From Sphagnum compactum (taxonomy: Eukaryota > Bryophyta > Sphagnopsida > Sphagnales), in contig OZ234503.1 in the NCBI GenBank assembly GCA_965153455.1, positions 2,666,001 through 2,730,000 of the forward strand: DNA of 64,000 bases, given 5' to 3'. The notes below the pieces were generated by a model. That model worked only from the letters and a program-made list of their open reading frames with translations, ran no database searches and was not told the DNA's origin. Made by a program: the position numbers and the translations under genes. Of this stretch, positions 1-15,469 are shown one piece after another. Each line of letters opens with the position of its first letter. The stretch's first letter is position 1.

Positions 1-82
1 TATACTAGCCTATCATGTTGGACACGAGAAAAAGATAACAAGATCTAGATAGTTGTTAGTTATCATGGTGATGATAATCATC

Positions 83-1046
83 TTAAATGGCAAAACTAGT
101 TGACTTGTTATATGCATGGTATTATTGGGTGGCAAATGTACAAAAAACAAATATTAATTGTTCCTTAATAGTATTTTACCTGACTTTAAGTGAGCGCCTT
201 AAATGGCAAAACTAGTTGACTTGTTATACGCATGGTATTATTGGGTGGCAAATGTACAAAAACAAATTATAAGTTCCTTAATAGTATTTACCTGACTTTA
301 AGTGAGCGCCTTAAATGGCAAAACTAGTTGACTTGTTATACGCATGGTATTATTGGGTGGCAAATGTACAAAAACAAATTATAAGTTCCTTAATAGTATT
401 TACCTGACTTTAAGTGAGCGCCTTAAATGGCAAAACTAGTTGACTTGTTATACGCATGGTATTATTGGGTGGCAAATGTACAAAAACAAATTATAAGTTT
501 CTTAATAGTATTTACCTGACTTTAAGTGAGCGCCTTAAATGGCAAAACTAGTTGACTTGTTATACGCATGGTATTATTGGGTGGCAAATGTACAAAAACA
601 AATTATAAGTTTCTTAATAGTATTTACCTGACTTTAAGTGAGCGCCTTAAATGGCAAAACTAGTTGACTTGTTATACACATGGTGTTGGGTGGCAAATGT
701 ACAAAAAACAAATTATAAGTTCCTTAATAGTATTTACCTGACTTTAAGTGAGCGCCTTAAATGGCAAAACTAGTTGACTTGTTATACACATGGTGTTGGG
801 TGGCAAATGTACAAAAAACAAATTATAAGTTCCTTAATAGTATTTACCTGACTTTAAGTGAGCGCCTTAAATGGCAAAACTAGTTGACTTGTTATAGCAT
901 GGTATTATTGGGTGGCAAATGTACAAAAACAAATTTAAGTTCCTTAATAGTATTTACCTGACTTTAAGTGAGCGCCTTAAATGGCAAAACTAGTTGACTT
1001 GTTATATACATGGTATTGGGTGGTAATGTACAAAAACAAGGGGTGG
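83..1046. repeat. 112-bp tandem repeat array (about 8.7 copies)
   Basis: The same unit recurs with the phrase ttaaatggcaaaactagttg at 83, 199, 311, 423, 535, 647, 757, 867 and 977. The period is 116 bp for the first step, exactly 112 bp for the next four and 110 bp for the last three. Copies are almost identical and differ mainly by short indels in tatacgcatggtattat and in the A-run after gtac. A broken piece of the unit reappears at about 1265-1322 after an unrelated insert. No coding potential is seen. It looks like a young satellite or minisatellite that may extend beyond the window's left edge. Confidence 0.95.
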
Positions 1047-1264
1047 TGTCATATTGTGGCCTTGCCATTTACATTAAATAGTATCTTAAGGCAAAAGAAG
1101 AAAAAATTATGAAAACTCAAATATTTAAGCATGCAAAAATATAATCTTGAAAAAGTCCTCTAAAAGAAACAAAAATCCTTCAAGATATGTTAATTCTATA
1201 ACTAATCTCAAGTTTCAACACAAGCCAAAATATCATCTTTCAAAAATCCTCATATAAGGATTTC
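1047..1264 (+). repeat. Dispersed repeat copy A (inverted partner at 50128-50351)
   Basis: The reverse complement of this stretch matches 50128-50351 over its length, for example gatattttggcttgtgttga and the motif ttgccttaagata. Differences are scattered substitutions and small indels, so the copies are old. It sits between the 112-bp array and a leftover piece of that array's unit, which suggests it interrupts the array. No protein was recognised. It is probably a fragment of a non-coding transposon family. Confidence 0.75.
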
Positions 1265-1322
1265 AAGAAGGATAACAAATTATAAGTTCCTTAGTATTTA
1301 CCTGATTTTAAGTGAGCGCCTT

Positions 1323-3384
1323 TTAGCACAAGTTTGGTCTTGCATGTATTTTCTTGTTAAGTTCAAATCTTCCATGACTAGCCTAAACCCCACAAGCACT
1401 AAACATGTGCATTGAGCTCGCTTTTGCAATGCCTTTTTTCGTGTGAAGCCCAAGGCTTGTGGGCTTTGTCGGAGAATGGGTCCCGGGCAAGTTAGGGTTG
1501 AGCATGGGTGGGTCGGAGTGTTTGGTTAAAGTTCGTGGCTGAGGGGCTTGGTGAGCGTAAAGGGCTGCAATTTATTTATTTACATATTTATTAGAAATTT
1601 CCCATGATACCCGATACGTATCTTTATCACAAGAGAAAAAGGAAAATAAGTGGGAATGTTTCGAAAAATGAAATGCATGCTAGCATGAGCATTGCCTTTA
1701 TAGGAAGAACATTGAAGTTTCTTTGGATTCTTGGTTTGATGATGTTTATAAAGAATTAAGAATGTGTTGTAGCACTTGTGGAATTCAACAATTGCCATTG
1801 CAATTGCACGGATTCCTCATTTGTCTCCAATGCATGTCGTAATAAACTAGGAATGACACCACCCAAAGGCTTGTCACAAAGAATCCTCTTTGTGACTTGT
1901 TATGTGTTATTTGATTCTTCGTAAAATTGTGCTTGTTATGTTATTCAATTCTTCCTAAAATTGTGCTTGCTATGTTATTTGATTCTTCCTAAAATTGTGC
2001 ATTTTGATAATCCATTAAAATTAGTTGATTATTCCTTACCAAGTTCTATAATACCAAAGTGTTGGTTATAGAGAAACTTCAAAATTAAAATGAAATTATG
2101 TGTGTATATATTTTGGGTTTTGGGTGATGTGCGGTAGATAGATAATTCCTTGATGCTTGAAATTTCTTAGGGGAGTTCTATGAAGGAAATGTTGGTTTAG
2201 GGGGAAAATATTCAGGGCCAATAAAAATTCTATAATCACTCATGGAAGATTTTGAAATCCTTCCACTTTCATATGTAGCATAAAAACCTACACGGTTCAT
2301 TCATTCTACTAATGATATGGTGATAATATAGAAACATGAAAGGCATGACATGTTGAGAAACAAGTACAAGAGGGTATCATGGGTTAAGTGTACCACCTAG
2401 GTTCGTTCACTAATGGTTGGTTTGGGTGCCACAATGGGACTTTTAGGGTTGTTCATGGTGCTCCAAACACATACCTAATGCTAGGTAGGGGCATTTACAT
2501 TTGAGGGAATTTGAACATTAGAAGAACCCCATTCTTACCATGGTGGTGGTATTTGTTGGGGGGGGGGGCAATTCATCAAATGAGGCAATCTTTTTGGACA
2601 ATCATTATAAGCTCACATATAATTTCTAAAACTTGAACCCCGTCCTCTTACAACTTTGCATATTGAGGCATATTAAAACTGTAACTGGAACTGCATATAT
2701 ATGGGGACTACTAATAGCAAACCACCTGGACCAATCAGCATAATAGACTAAGGAAATGCTCCTATTGCATTAACTTTAGGTGATCTGAAAGTTCTTGGAA
2801 TAAAAAAGTTGGTTTGGAACTTCAAATTGTTTGTTTGGACTTTAGACTTTAGGGGATGAGGCCTTAATAATTGCACCCACCCAATTCAGCCTGTTCTCTC
2901 TCCTTCCTGTTCATGTCTGTCTTTTTCCTTTTCAAAAACAAAAAAAAATTGGTTCTCATTTCCCATTTTCCATTTCTTTATTTTAATTTTAATTTAAAAT
3001 TTAAAAAATATTTTTTATAAAAATTAAATTTTTTTGAATGAAATAGAAATAATTTAAACAAACTTCAAGAAAAGTAATATGGTGGGGGGGGAGGGGGGGG
3101 GGGGGGGTGGGCTCCAAAAGAGAATGTTAGTAACAAGTAGAGCACATTGGAGTCCAGTTCAGTGTGTCTGACTCCTCCTCTCCTCCAATGTTTCCTGGTT
3201 TGCACAGGTACTACTACTTACACAAAGGCTGCTAAGCCTACTGACTTGTTGCTATATTACTATGACACACACTTCTGAAGCAGCTGTCAGACAAACTTAG
3301 TAGGCTAAGAAGATCCTTTTTTCAAAAATTGGATGACCAATTCTCCTCTCTCTCTCCAAGCTTTACAGCTGGCTGGCTTCCTTT
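1323..3384. other. Intergenic region without recognisable genes
   Basis: AT-rich spacer. The only notable structure is two guanine runs: about 13 G near 2559-2571, and a nearly pure G tract at about 3081-3110 interrupted by single A or T bases. Short open frames here have no recognisable family features. Confidence 0.6.
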
Positions 3385-3497
3385 CACTATTACAAAACGT
3401 GAGTGCAGTTCACTAGTCCTCGTTCACTAGAGCAGTGAATTCACTGCTTCTTCACTGGTCCCTGTTCATTACAATGACACCTTTTGTTGTTATAATG
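3385..3497 (-). mobile_element. CACTA-type MITE, copy 1 (113 bp)
   Basis: The ends are cactattacaaaacgtg on the left and the complement of cattataacaacaaaaggtg on the right, matching the CACTACAACAAAA-type ends of plant En/Spm (CACTA) elements. It is flanked by a 3-bp duplication, ttt at 3382-3384 and ttt at 3498-3500. In reverse orientation it resembles the elements at 27917-28070 and 62917-63051, sharing ggtgtc near one end, ttcactggtcccy-type internal repeats and agtgaattcact. It is too short to encode a transposase and so is non-autonomous. Confidence 0.75.
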
Positions 3498-3958
3498 TTT
3501 TCTTCAAAAACCTAAAACAAAAAAAGATCTCACCCCTAACATGATGAAATGAAAAACAAACATGGCCAAAAGTGATAAAAATATGATTGGGGAAAAAAAA
3601 AAAAAAACATGGCCAAAAAATGATGGAAAAATGATGAAAAATTGATGACTAAAAGGAACTAACTCTATTGCAAAAAAGTGAAGTGTAAAAAACATACACA
3701 CACAATTGGAAAGGAGGAAATACTAGATTAACCCAACTCATCTAATTCAAGTTTTAGGGGAGGCCTCTCCACTCAAGAAATGTGGGGTATCAAAGTAGAC
3801 CCCCAACTCAATATCAAAACTGAGTTAGGGTTCATCCATCCACAACCCACTTGGTTTGTCAAGCTTCCAAATGGATGATGGTGCATTGGGTAGGGCTACC
3901 TAGAGTCTATTTTGTTGACTCTGAGAGGGTCCTTTGTGTGTAGTAGTACATATGTGTT

Positions 3959-3961
<3 letters not shown>

Positions 3962-3990
<29 letters not shown>
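3962..3990. repeat. (GA)n microsatellite
   Basis: About 13 uninterrupted GA dinucleotides, followed by a short G run. No gene overlaps it. Confidence 0.9.
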
Positions 3991-3993
<3 letters not shown>

Positions 3994-4183
3994 CTAGGCC
4001 ATAGTGTACATAGCACCCTCAATGGTGCTCAGTATGTGACCCTGTAACATTATTTCTCACATCCAAGTTTTAGTTATTTTACTTTTTTCCAAACCCGCGC
4101 TCACTCGCATAAAACTAAAACTGGGGCTGCAAATAGGTGAGAGACTAGTAATGGAAAACGGCCACACGAATTGACCCCCAGCC

Positions 4184-4418
4184 ACATTGGGATCATGGTA
4201 AAAACCCCAAAACCCATTTTAAATAGCCAATATTAGGACCCAAAAATTATAGATTTTTGGGACTCAGGGACCCTCCTGGTTTAGTCTATGGTGATGATAT
4301 TTTTAAAAAAATATTTAGAACATTTATAATAAATATTCTAAATTTATTTATTTATTTATAAGCCATCTTCTAAATAAATAAATAAATTTATTTGGGGTTT
4401 TTACCATGATCCCAATGT
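4184..4418. mobile_element. MITE-like element with perfect 28-bp terminal inverted repeats
   Basis: Positions 4184-4211 (starting acattgggatcatggtaaaa) are the exact reverse complement of 4391-4418. The 235-bp interval between the outer ends has an AT-rich centre with further internal inverted repeats of ttatttatttat type at about 4330-4385 and no coding capacity. A clear target-site duplication was not found next to the inverted repeats, so the superfamily is unassigned. It ends about 295 bp upstream of the start codon of the GH17/X8 gene. Confidence 0.7.
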
Positions 4419-4712
4419 AAAGGCCTTATTAAGGGCCGGATTGATAAGGGAAAGTGCCTGTGTAAGGGCCGTGCTAAGGGCTTCGTCGCTGTGGCTGCTG
4501 CAGCCGCTGCAGATGTGTCCGTCCCTTTGGCTTTCAGAGCTCGAGGGGGAAGGAGCTTGCTTGCGCTGGAGCTGGAGCTGGAGCTGGAGATTGCTTGTGT
4601 GATGATGCTTTGTTAGTGAGCGAGCGGAGCTTCAAAAGGCGAGAAGCTGCTGGGAGGAGGAGAAGAAGAAAGAAAGAAAGAAAGAAGCTGCTGGTTGAGT
4701 ACAGTTCCGGAG

Positions 4713-7513
4713 ATGAGGATCTCAAGTGGGGTGGTGGTGGTGGTGGTGTATTCGACAGAGCAGCAACGTCGGAAGAGACTTTTGTTGCAAGTTCAGCTCA
4801 TTTGCCTTCTGCTCCTTGTTGTTCTCTCAGGTAAGGTCCTCGTTTTTTTTTTTGCTTTCATTGATCGTTTCTTCTTCCCCCACCCTTTTGTTTTTTGGGA
4901 TTGATCTGGAAGTGCCGAATGTGACGGCAGCTGCAGCAGCAGCAGCGGCAGAGGTCGAAATGCAGATCATCAACAACGACACTCCTCCTCCACAACTGAT
5001 CAAGTCGCTGAATGCAAAGTCGTCAGGAGGAAGAGGAGGAGCAGGAATCATGGAAGCGATAGTGATGATGGAGAATAAAGAGGTGATCGACATGGCGATG
5101 ATGTCCAGCACCCAAGCTCATGAATGGGTTGGACAGAGGATAATTCCTTATAATACAAACACGACCCGAATCACTGCCATAGCTGTGGGCAATGAGATCA
5201 TCTGCAAACATGATGATGATGCTGACCTCGACAGCGGCAGTGAAGATGACAAGAACCACCACTTGCTGTCCCTGTTCCTTTTGCCAGCCATGAGAAATCT
5301 TCATACAGCATTGGTGTCCTCAAAGCTTGACAAACAAATCAAGGTTTCGACATGCAACTCCATATTGCTTTTGCTCGGCTCCTCCTCTTCTAGTAGTTCT
5401 CCTGATCCATCTCCAGCTGCAGCAACAATGTTCAATCCTCCATCTCTGGCAACATTCAATCCTGGTAGTACTCACATGAGATTGTTAGAAGAGCTTTTGG
5501 ATTTCTTGTCAACATCTCAGTCACCATTCATCATCAACCTTGATGCGTTTAGACTCTATGAAGAAGCAGCAGCTGCTGCCGCTGCTTCTAGAACTGATGA
5601 TCAACAACAACCACCCGACAACATGGAGTTCTTTGTCTTTGAACCCAATTCTGCTCAGGGGCTTGATGATCCCGTCTCAAAGCTTCATTACAGTAATTTT
5701 TTGGATACTGTTTTGGACTCCTTGTTCTCGGCCATGGCAGCTCTGAACCAGACACATGATGAGATTCCTGTCGCAGTTGTTATGAATCCATGGCCTTCCA
5801 GTGACCGTCATGCCATTACTTTCAACCAAAACTTGTTGGACCATTTCTTCAACCACCAAGGCACACCCATGAAACCGAATGCAAACATTCAGATCTTCAT
5901 GGATGATGCTGCTGATGATGATGATGGCATTCTGAGTTTGGCAACAACAAACCAGATTCAGCATCAACTGAACTCAACAGCAGCTGCAAGAGGTCGCCCG
6001 AGACATCGCAGACTACAAGAGCAATGGTGTGTTGCAAAGCCGAATCAAGCTGCAACTACTTTACAAGGGGCATTGGACTGGGCTTGTGGTCCTTTACAAG
6101 GGCAAGGACAAGTGGACTGCTCACCCATTCAATCGACCGGGGCTTGCTACAACCCTAATACTCTTGAAGATCATTGTAACTGGGCCTTCAATTCTTACTA
6201 CCTCCTACATAGCAATTTAGCAGACCCCTGTGATTTTGCTGGCTCTGCAGTTCTCACCACCATTGACCCAAGTAAGAAGATTTTCTACTCCTGATTCTCT
6301 CGTCCCGCCCTCTTCCCTTTCAAAGAAGTGGGATTCTTCTTTTTGTGTTTCTGTGATGTGTTTTCCAGTGTTTGGTCTGGTGGCCTTTTGAACATGCCAG
6401 CCCTAGTGGTCCTGATATTGGGTAGTTTCTAAAAATTCTCATACCAACCAGATATGGCCCCTTGCTACCAGTGTTGATACCATTGTGCTGGCCTATATGC
6501 ACTAGACCAACACTGGTATATATATTTTTTGTGCAAATTACCAACAGGACTGGTCATTCTTTTGAAGAAAGCGTTTCTGATAGAAGTGTACGAGATGATA
6601 AGTATTAGTGTTAGAGATGGACAAGTGTTTGTTAGTTTCAAAAGGCCTGCAAGATAACCAACCACACATGGTGTAGTACTTAGAGAGAATCATCATGTAT
6701 GTGCTTTTTTTGTGTAGCAATGGGGGATCTTTTCTAAGGGTACTACTACATTCAAGCATTTTTTTATTATCAAATGTTAACTGGTACCTACTCTGGATGT
6801 AGGTACAACTGGATGCCTGTATACTGGAATTACAAGGTTAGTAAACCCTCTTTCTCTGATTTGATCAGCAAACAGATGTGGTGCTTGAATCCTTGATTTC
6901 ACATGTTCTCTTAAGAGCATCTCCATTGTTGCTCAGTATGTGGCCTTGCACTGAAAATCTTGGATGAGGTGCAGCAGTCATATATACCCAGTGGATCCAC
7001 TCGAAGAAGACTGCTGGAGATGCTCAAGTTCTAACCCATTAGTGGTTTTGTGAAAGCATGGAATGTGTGCAGGAGACATGTCCACTCTAGATGTTGTGAT
7101 GATGGTTAGGTGGACCTCCATAGCTGTGCAGTATGTAGAGATCAGTAGAGTGATTATGATCGTTACATGATGTTTGTAGGTTGAATGGGTGCTTCAGCTT
7201 CTTATTGCTTGTAGTATCTTTAGGCACTCGGTGAGGATTGCTGGGAGAATAACTTGCTGGAGTTGCTGACTTTGGTTTGCTGGGCAGCAGCTCTGGGAAT
7301 TCAAGCACTGGGAGCGGGAACACAACAAGCACGGGTGGTGGCAATTTCAATAGTAGTTCCAATGGCAACAGCAGCAGCACCACCGGTGGTGGTGGTGGTG
7401 GCGATGGCAGCATAACTACTGGCACTGGAAATCAAATGGAACAACAGCCATGGTTTTGGATTGCAGTGGTTGTTGCAATTATGTATATTTTATCAGGCCA
7501 ACAAGCTCTTTAA
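4713..7513 (+). CDS. GH17-like protein with C-terminal X8 (CBM43) domain and GPI-type tail; probably catalytically impaired
   Basis: Proposed exons are 4713-4830, 4913-6271, 6803-6836 and 7288-7513 (578 aa); all introns have GT-AG ends and compatible phases. The N-terminus has a basic stretch followed by a hydrophobic segment (LLLQVQLICLLLLVVLS), a signal peptide. A glycoside hydrolase family 17 domain (endo-beta-1,3-glucanase fold) follows. The acid/base motif VGNE is present at 5185-5196 in AIAVGNEII, and FNQNLLDHFF/GTP block the C-terminal half. The segment normally carrying YDADP is missing, and the nucleophile motif ETGWPS reads MNPWPS at 5782, so the second catalytic Glu is absent. An X8 domain starts at WCVAKP (6025), with ALDWACG, CYNPNT and FNSYY blocks, and runs across exon 3 to CLYTG. 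A Ser/Gly-rich linker and a terminal hydrophobic segment (PWFWIAVVVAIMYIL) resemble a GPI-anchor signal. Likely place: plasma-membrane outer face or cell wall. The exon 2 acceptor is the least certain boundary. Confidence 0.8.
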
Positions 7514-8021
7514 GCTTGCTCTTTAAGGAGTTTGGACAAGAGCAGACAGAAACAATGGGGGACAAAGGATTGGAGAGTACTACTGCAAGCAAACAGTGGA
7601 TTATTATACAAAAGAATGGGCAAGACCCGACAAGAGAAATATCATCTCAAAATTACACTTATCGAAAATCTTTCCTAGTGACATTTTCTCTTGCAAACTA
7701 GGTTCAAAAGAATTTGGAAAATTTCAACTTGTTACTGGGGAGTTTTGTTCATTAGGAAGACTAAAAAAAGCCCTAGGTTTTCTTTTTTTAAATCCTTTTC
7801 TTTCTGGGGAGCAGACTGGTTTAAAGAGCTAACCCACCACCAACAATTCTCTTTGAGAACTTCTTCCATGGTTTGGTTTTCTGAGGTGCTCAAGGGGTGA
7901 TGCGGTTAGTGGGGGGTTATTAGACACAAGTAAAATTGGTCATGACACCATATATTTCCATGCAGATTGCATGTTGAGGTCATTGTACTTGATATGTAAT
8001 TTGGTTGCGAAGGCTCATCAT

Positions 8022-9187
8022 ATTTGCTCTCTTGCCTAAACTATGTGTTTTTGCATGGTTTTTTGCATTTCATTATTTGCAACAAAAGAAAATACTTTGA
8101 AAGGCAACATCCCATCATGTAATTAGGTTTAGGGTTTTTTTGCATTGAGTTCTATAAGGCGGGTAGAGGGCCATTGAGATCGTGCTCATGGAATTATAAG
8201 TGATAACTTTGTGCTATAAAAGTGAAGATGATTTGGATAGAATGCACGTGTGTTTGTTGCTCTCGTGCCTAAACTATGTGTTTTGCATGGTTTTTTGCTT
8301 TTCATTATTCGCAACAAAGAAAATACTTTGAAAGGCAACATCCCATCATGTAATTAGGTTTAGGGTTTTTTTGCATTGAGTTCTATAAGGCGGGTAGAGG
8401 GCCATTGAGATCGTGCTCATGGAATTATAAGTGATAACTTTGTGCTATAAAAGTGAAGATGATTTGGATAGAATGCACATGTGTTTGTTGCTCTCGTGCC
8501 TAAACTATGTGTTTTGCATGGTTTTTTGCTTTTCATTATTCGCAACAAAGAAAATACTTTGAAAGGCAACATCTCATCATGTAATTAGGTTTAGGGTTTT
8601 TTTGCATTGAGTTCTATAAGATGGGTAGAGGGCCGTTGAGATCGTGCTCATGGAATTATAAGTGATAACTTTGTGCTATAAAAGTGAAGATGATTTGGAT
8701 AGAATGCACGTGTGTTTGTTGCTCTCGTGCCTAAACTATGTGTTTTGCATGGCTTTTTGCATTTCATTATTCGCAACAAAAGAAAATACTTTGAAAGGCA
8801 ACATTGCATCATGTAATTAGGTTTAGGGTTTTTTTGCATTGAGTTCTATAAGGCGGGTAGAGGGCCATTGAGATCATCCTCATGGAATTATAAGTGATAA
8901 CTTTGTGCTATAAAAGTGAAGATGATTTGGATAGAATGCACGTGTGTTTGTTGCTCTCGTGCCTAAACTATGTGTTTTGCATGGTTTTTTGCATTTCATT
9001 ATTCGCAACAAAAGCAAATACTTTGAAAGGCAACATCTCATCATGTAATTAGGTTTAGGGTTTTTTTGCATTGAGTTCTATAAGGCGGGTAGAGGGCCAT
9101 TGAGATTGTGCTCATGGAATTATAAGTGATAAACTTTGTGCTATATAAAGTGAAGATGATTTGGATAGAATGCACTTGTGTTTGTAT
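8022..9187. repeat. 232-bp tandem repeat array (5 copies)
   Basis: The landmark taattaggtttagggttttt occurs at 8120, 8351, 8582, 8814 and 9046, giving steps of 231, 231, 232 and 232 bp. Copies differ by few substitutions, such as cccatcatg versus ctcatcatg. The array fills much of the 2.1-kb spacer between the GH17/X8 gene and IPMDH. Short frames on the minus strand recur once per unit and are a by-product of the repetition. The unit contains a telomere-like ggtttagggttt. Confidence 0.95.
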
Positions 9188-9674
9188 GGTGTTTGGAATC
9201 GATTTTTTAACCAAAGATCTTCTCTCCATTTTGAATGTGCAACAAAACCTTAGAATTTATTCATATTTGGAATTCATGATATGAGGTTTTGTTGGTGAAT
9301 GAATATATATGCACTTATATCTCTTATGATATCAAGTGTACAAAATTGCACCCAAATTTTTTTTTTTAAATGTCTTTGGATGAGAGAAGCCTATAATTCA
9401 TCCATAAACTCATCCATCACTTGTTCATTAGTTCTGAGGACACCAGTTGATCCGGTTGCGAGAGCGCGCGTCGAGAAAGGGAAGAAGCGAAGGCGAAGAC
9501 AACATTGTGAGGAGGTGCAGGAGGAGGAGGAGGAGGAAGAGGAAGAAGAAGAAGAAGAAGAAGATTGTTTTTGAGGTTTTGTGCAGCAAGTTTTTGTCTT
9601 CTTTTTTTCCCTTTCCTTAGTAGTAAAAGTTCATATGGTTCAGCATTTTGAGAAAGCAAAGAGGGCGGAGAAGA

Positions 9675-13623
<3,949 letters not shown>

Positions 13624-15028
13624 GGGCAATCTCACCCTTGTCAATCCTGGAATGTGAACTTTATGAAGTTTAAGAAAGTGAGACTTCAATGTTTAGGTGG
13701 TGTTCAAAAGGTCCTGTTGAGAACCCTTGGGGTTCTAGGGTTTTGAGCAGTTTCTAGGATTTCAATGTCAACTTACGAATCACTACTGGATACCTATTGT
13801 GCTTGAGCATTTGGGAACGGTCTTTGTTGTGCACCAAGTTTTGCACTGTTCTATCCATCCGGATTTGAGTTGTGTGGGCCTGCCTTGTGTCAGATGTCAG
13901 GTCAGACATCCAGTTTGCTGGCAGTTTTGTTCATTCGTGCTGTTCTCATTTAAAGTGATGAATCTTTCATAAGCCAGCATACGCAACAATCTTTTTAGTG
14001 TAATGAGAGTGGAGCTACATTTTCTTTGATTTTATGCTTTTTGTTAACCTGAAATGCAATAAATTTGTCCTGGGCTATCACAGACTGTTGGGAAAGAGAG
14101 AAAGGAATGTCATTTACAGCGGGATAAAATTTTCAAGAATATGGTGGAGGCTTAGTATGCCATTCATCTTTGTTTGAATTATTCCATAATGTGACACTAA
14201 GCCCTTAAGTATTTTATAATTGAAAATACAACACTTCAAAAGAGTCATATTTTTGTTCTTTCTTGAACATGTCATAGCAGAAATAATAGTGTCTATTGAT
14301 GAAGGTAGTTTGTTTGTTTTGATTGTTTGTCATGTTGGGACAACCACAGTGCTCTGCACTATGCTCCTGGTACCGATGGAAAGCCCTTGATGAGTAGGGG
14401 TGCACTAAGGTTGTTTTGAAATATTTAGAGCTATAGTACATAAGCTAATACGCGAGCTAGTGTGTGAGGCAACAGTGCCCCTTGATTGAACTAAGCTTGA
14501 CAAAGATTCACATGAGCATACTCTCACAAATGGCTTCGACTCCTTTGTGCAAATCTGAGTCATTAGACACAAACTTCACTAGGGTAGAACAGCCCATAAC
14601 TGAACACGTAAGGATTTCAAGACTTTAGGTGCTCAAGGAGTAGCTCAATTGACCATGGAGTCTGAAGATGAATTGTAGAGCACCTCTTGGTGCTCCCAAT
14701 CATTCAAGTGAAAAATGAACAAGACATCACGTCCCAAAGTCAGATACCCTTAGCTGCTTGAAAAAATAGCCAACAAACAAAGGACTCCCTATGACTAAAA
14801 CACCTTTGATCCTATTCTCAAAATCAGAATTAATGAAAAGTAAACACCATGTGTCTTATGATCAAAATTGGATGAAGGGAAAAACAGACCAAATTTTATG
14901 TAAAATTGTACATTAACCATCAATGGTCTAGGATCAAAAATTTCAAATAGGGTTTCACATCCATAGTGATCGGTGTTCCTTTGTTCTCTAAACCTTAATT
15001 CTCACAACACTAACCCTAATCCCCCCAA
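13624..15028. other. IPMDH 3' region and gene-free spacer
   Basis: The first few hundred bases are probably the IPMDH 3' UTR; an aataaa-type poly(A) hexamer lies at about 14059. The rest holds short frames in both directions with no recognisable domain. Confidence 0.5.
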
Positions 15029-15265
15029 TGCTTGGAGGCCCCGTGGGGCTTCTCACAACGACCTTTCTCGTTTCCTGTAGTTGTCTCCCTCTAGTGTGGT
15101 CTTCACCACTTGGAGGCGCCATCAGGCTTCCCACAACAATATCTTTCATTTCCTTTGGTCATCTCCCATCTAGTTTGGTCCTCAACACTTGGAGGCACTG
15201 TGGGCTTTTCACAACGATCTCTCTCGTTTTCTCTAGTCGTCTCCCTATGGAGCTCGAGATGCGCA
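15029..15265. repeat. ~80-bp tandem repeat, 3 copies
   Basis: Units start with cttggaggc at about 15031, 15110 and 15190. Each then carries a version of cacaacgatctctctcgtt followed by tagtcgtctccct. Copies are noticeably diverged. It is the first of four adjacent repeat blocks leading up to the retrotransposon. Confidence 0.8.
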
Positions 15266-15469
15266 CTTGGAGTTGACCTTTTCGAGCTCATTCATGTGGT
15301 TGCTTTTAGTTACAAGGTTTGATGTTGTTTAACTTGTTAATGTTTTGTAATGCTTTTAATTTGTTAATGTTATGTCCATGTTCATGTTTGCCTTGTGTGT
15401 GATGTAGGTATGGAGCACAACACTTGAACTAACGAAGGGAAAACAAAAGTTGTTTTATTTGTTGTAGGT

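Noticed and set aside
83-1046. CRISPR-like regular spacing
   Set aside because: The repeats are contiguous 112-bp units without unique spacers, and the DNA is eukaryotic.
7087-7425. Minus-strand Pro/Leu-rich 112-residue frame
   Set aside because: It is the antisense of the Gly/Ser-rich linker exon of the GH17/X8 gene.
8648-9229. Three near-identical small minus-strand proteins
   Set aside because: One per unit of the 232-bp tandem array; no stop-free extension or family resemblance.
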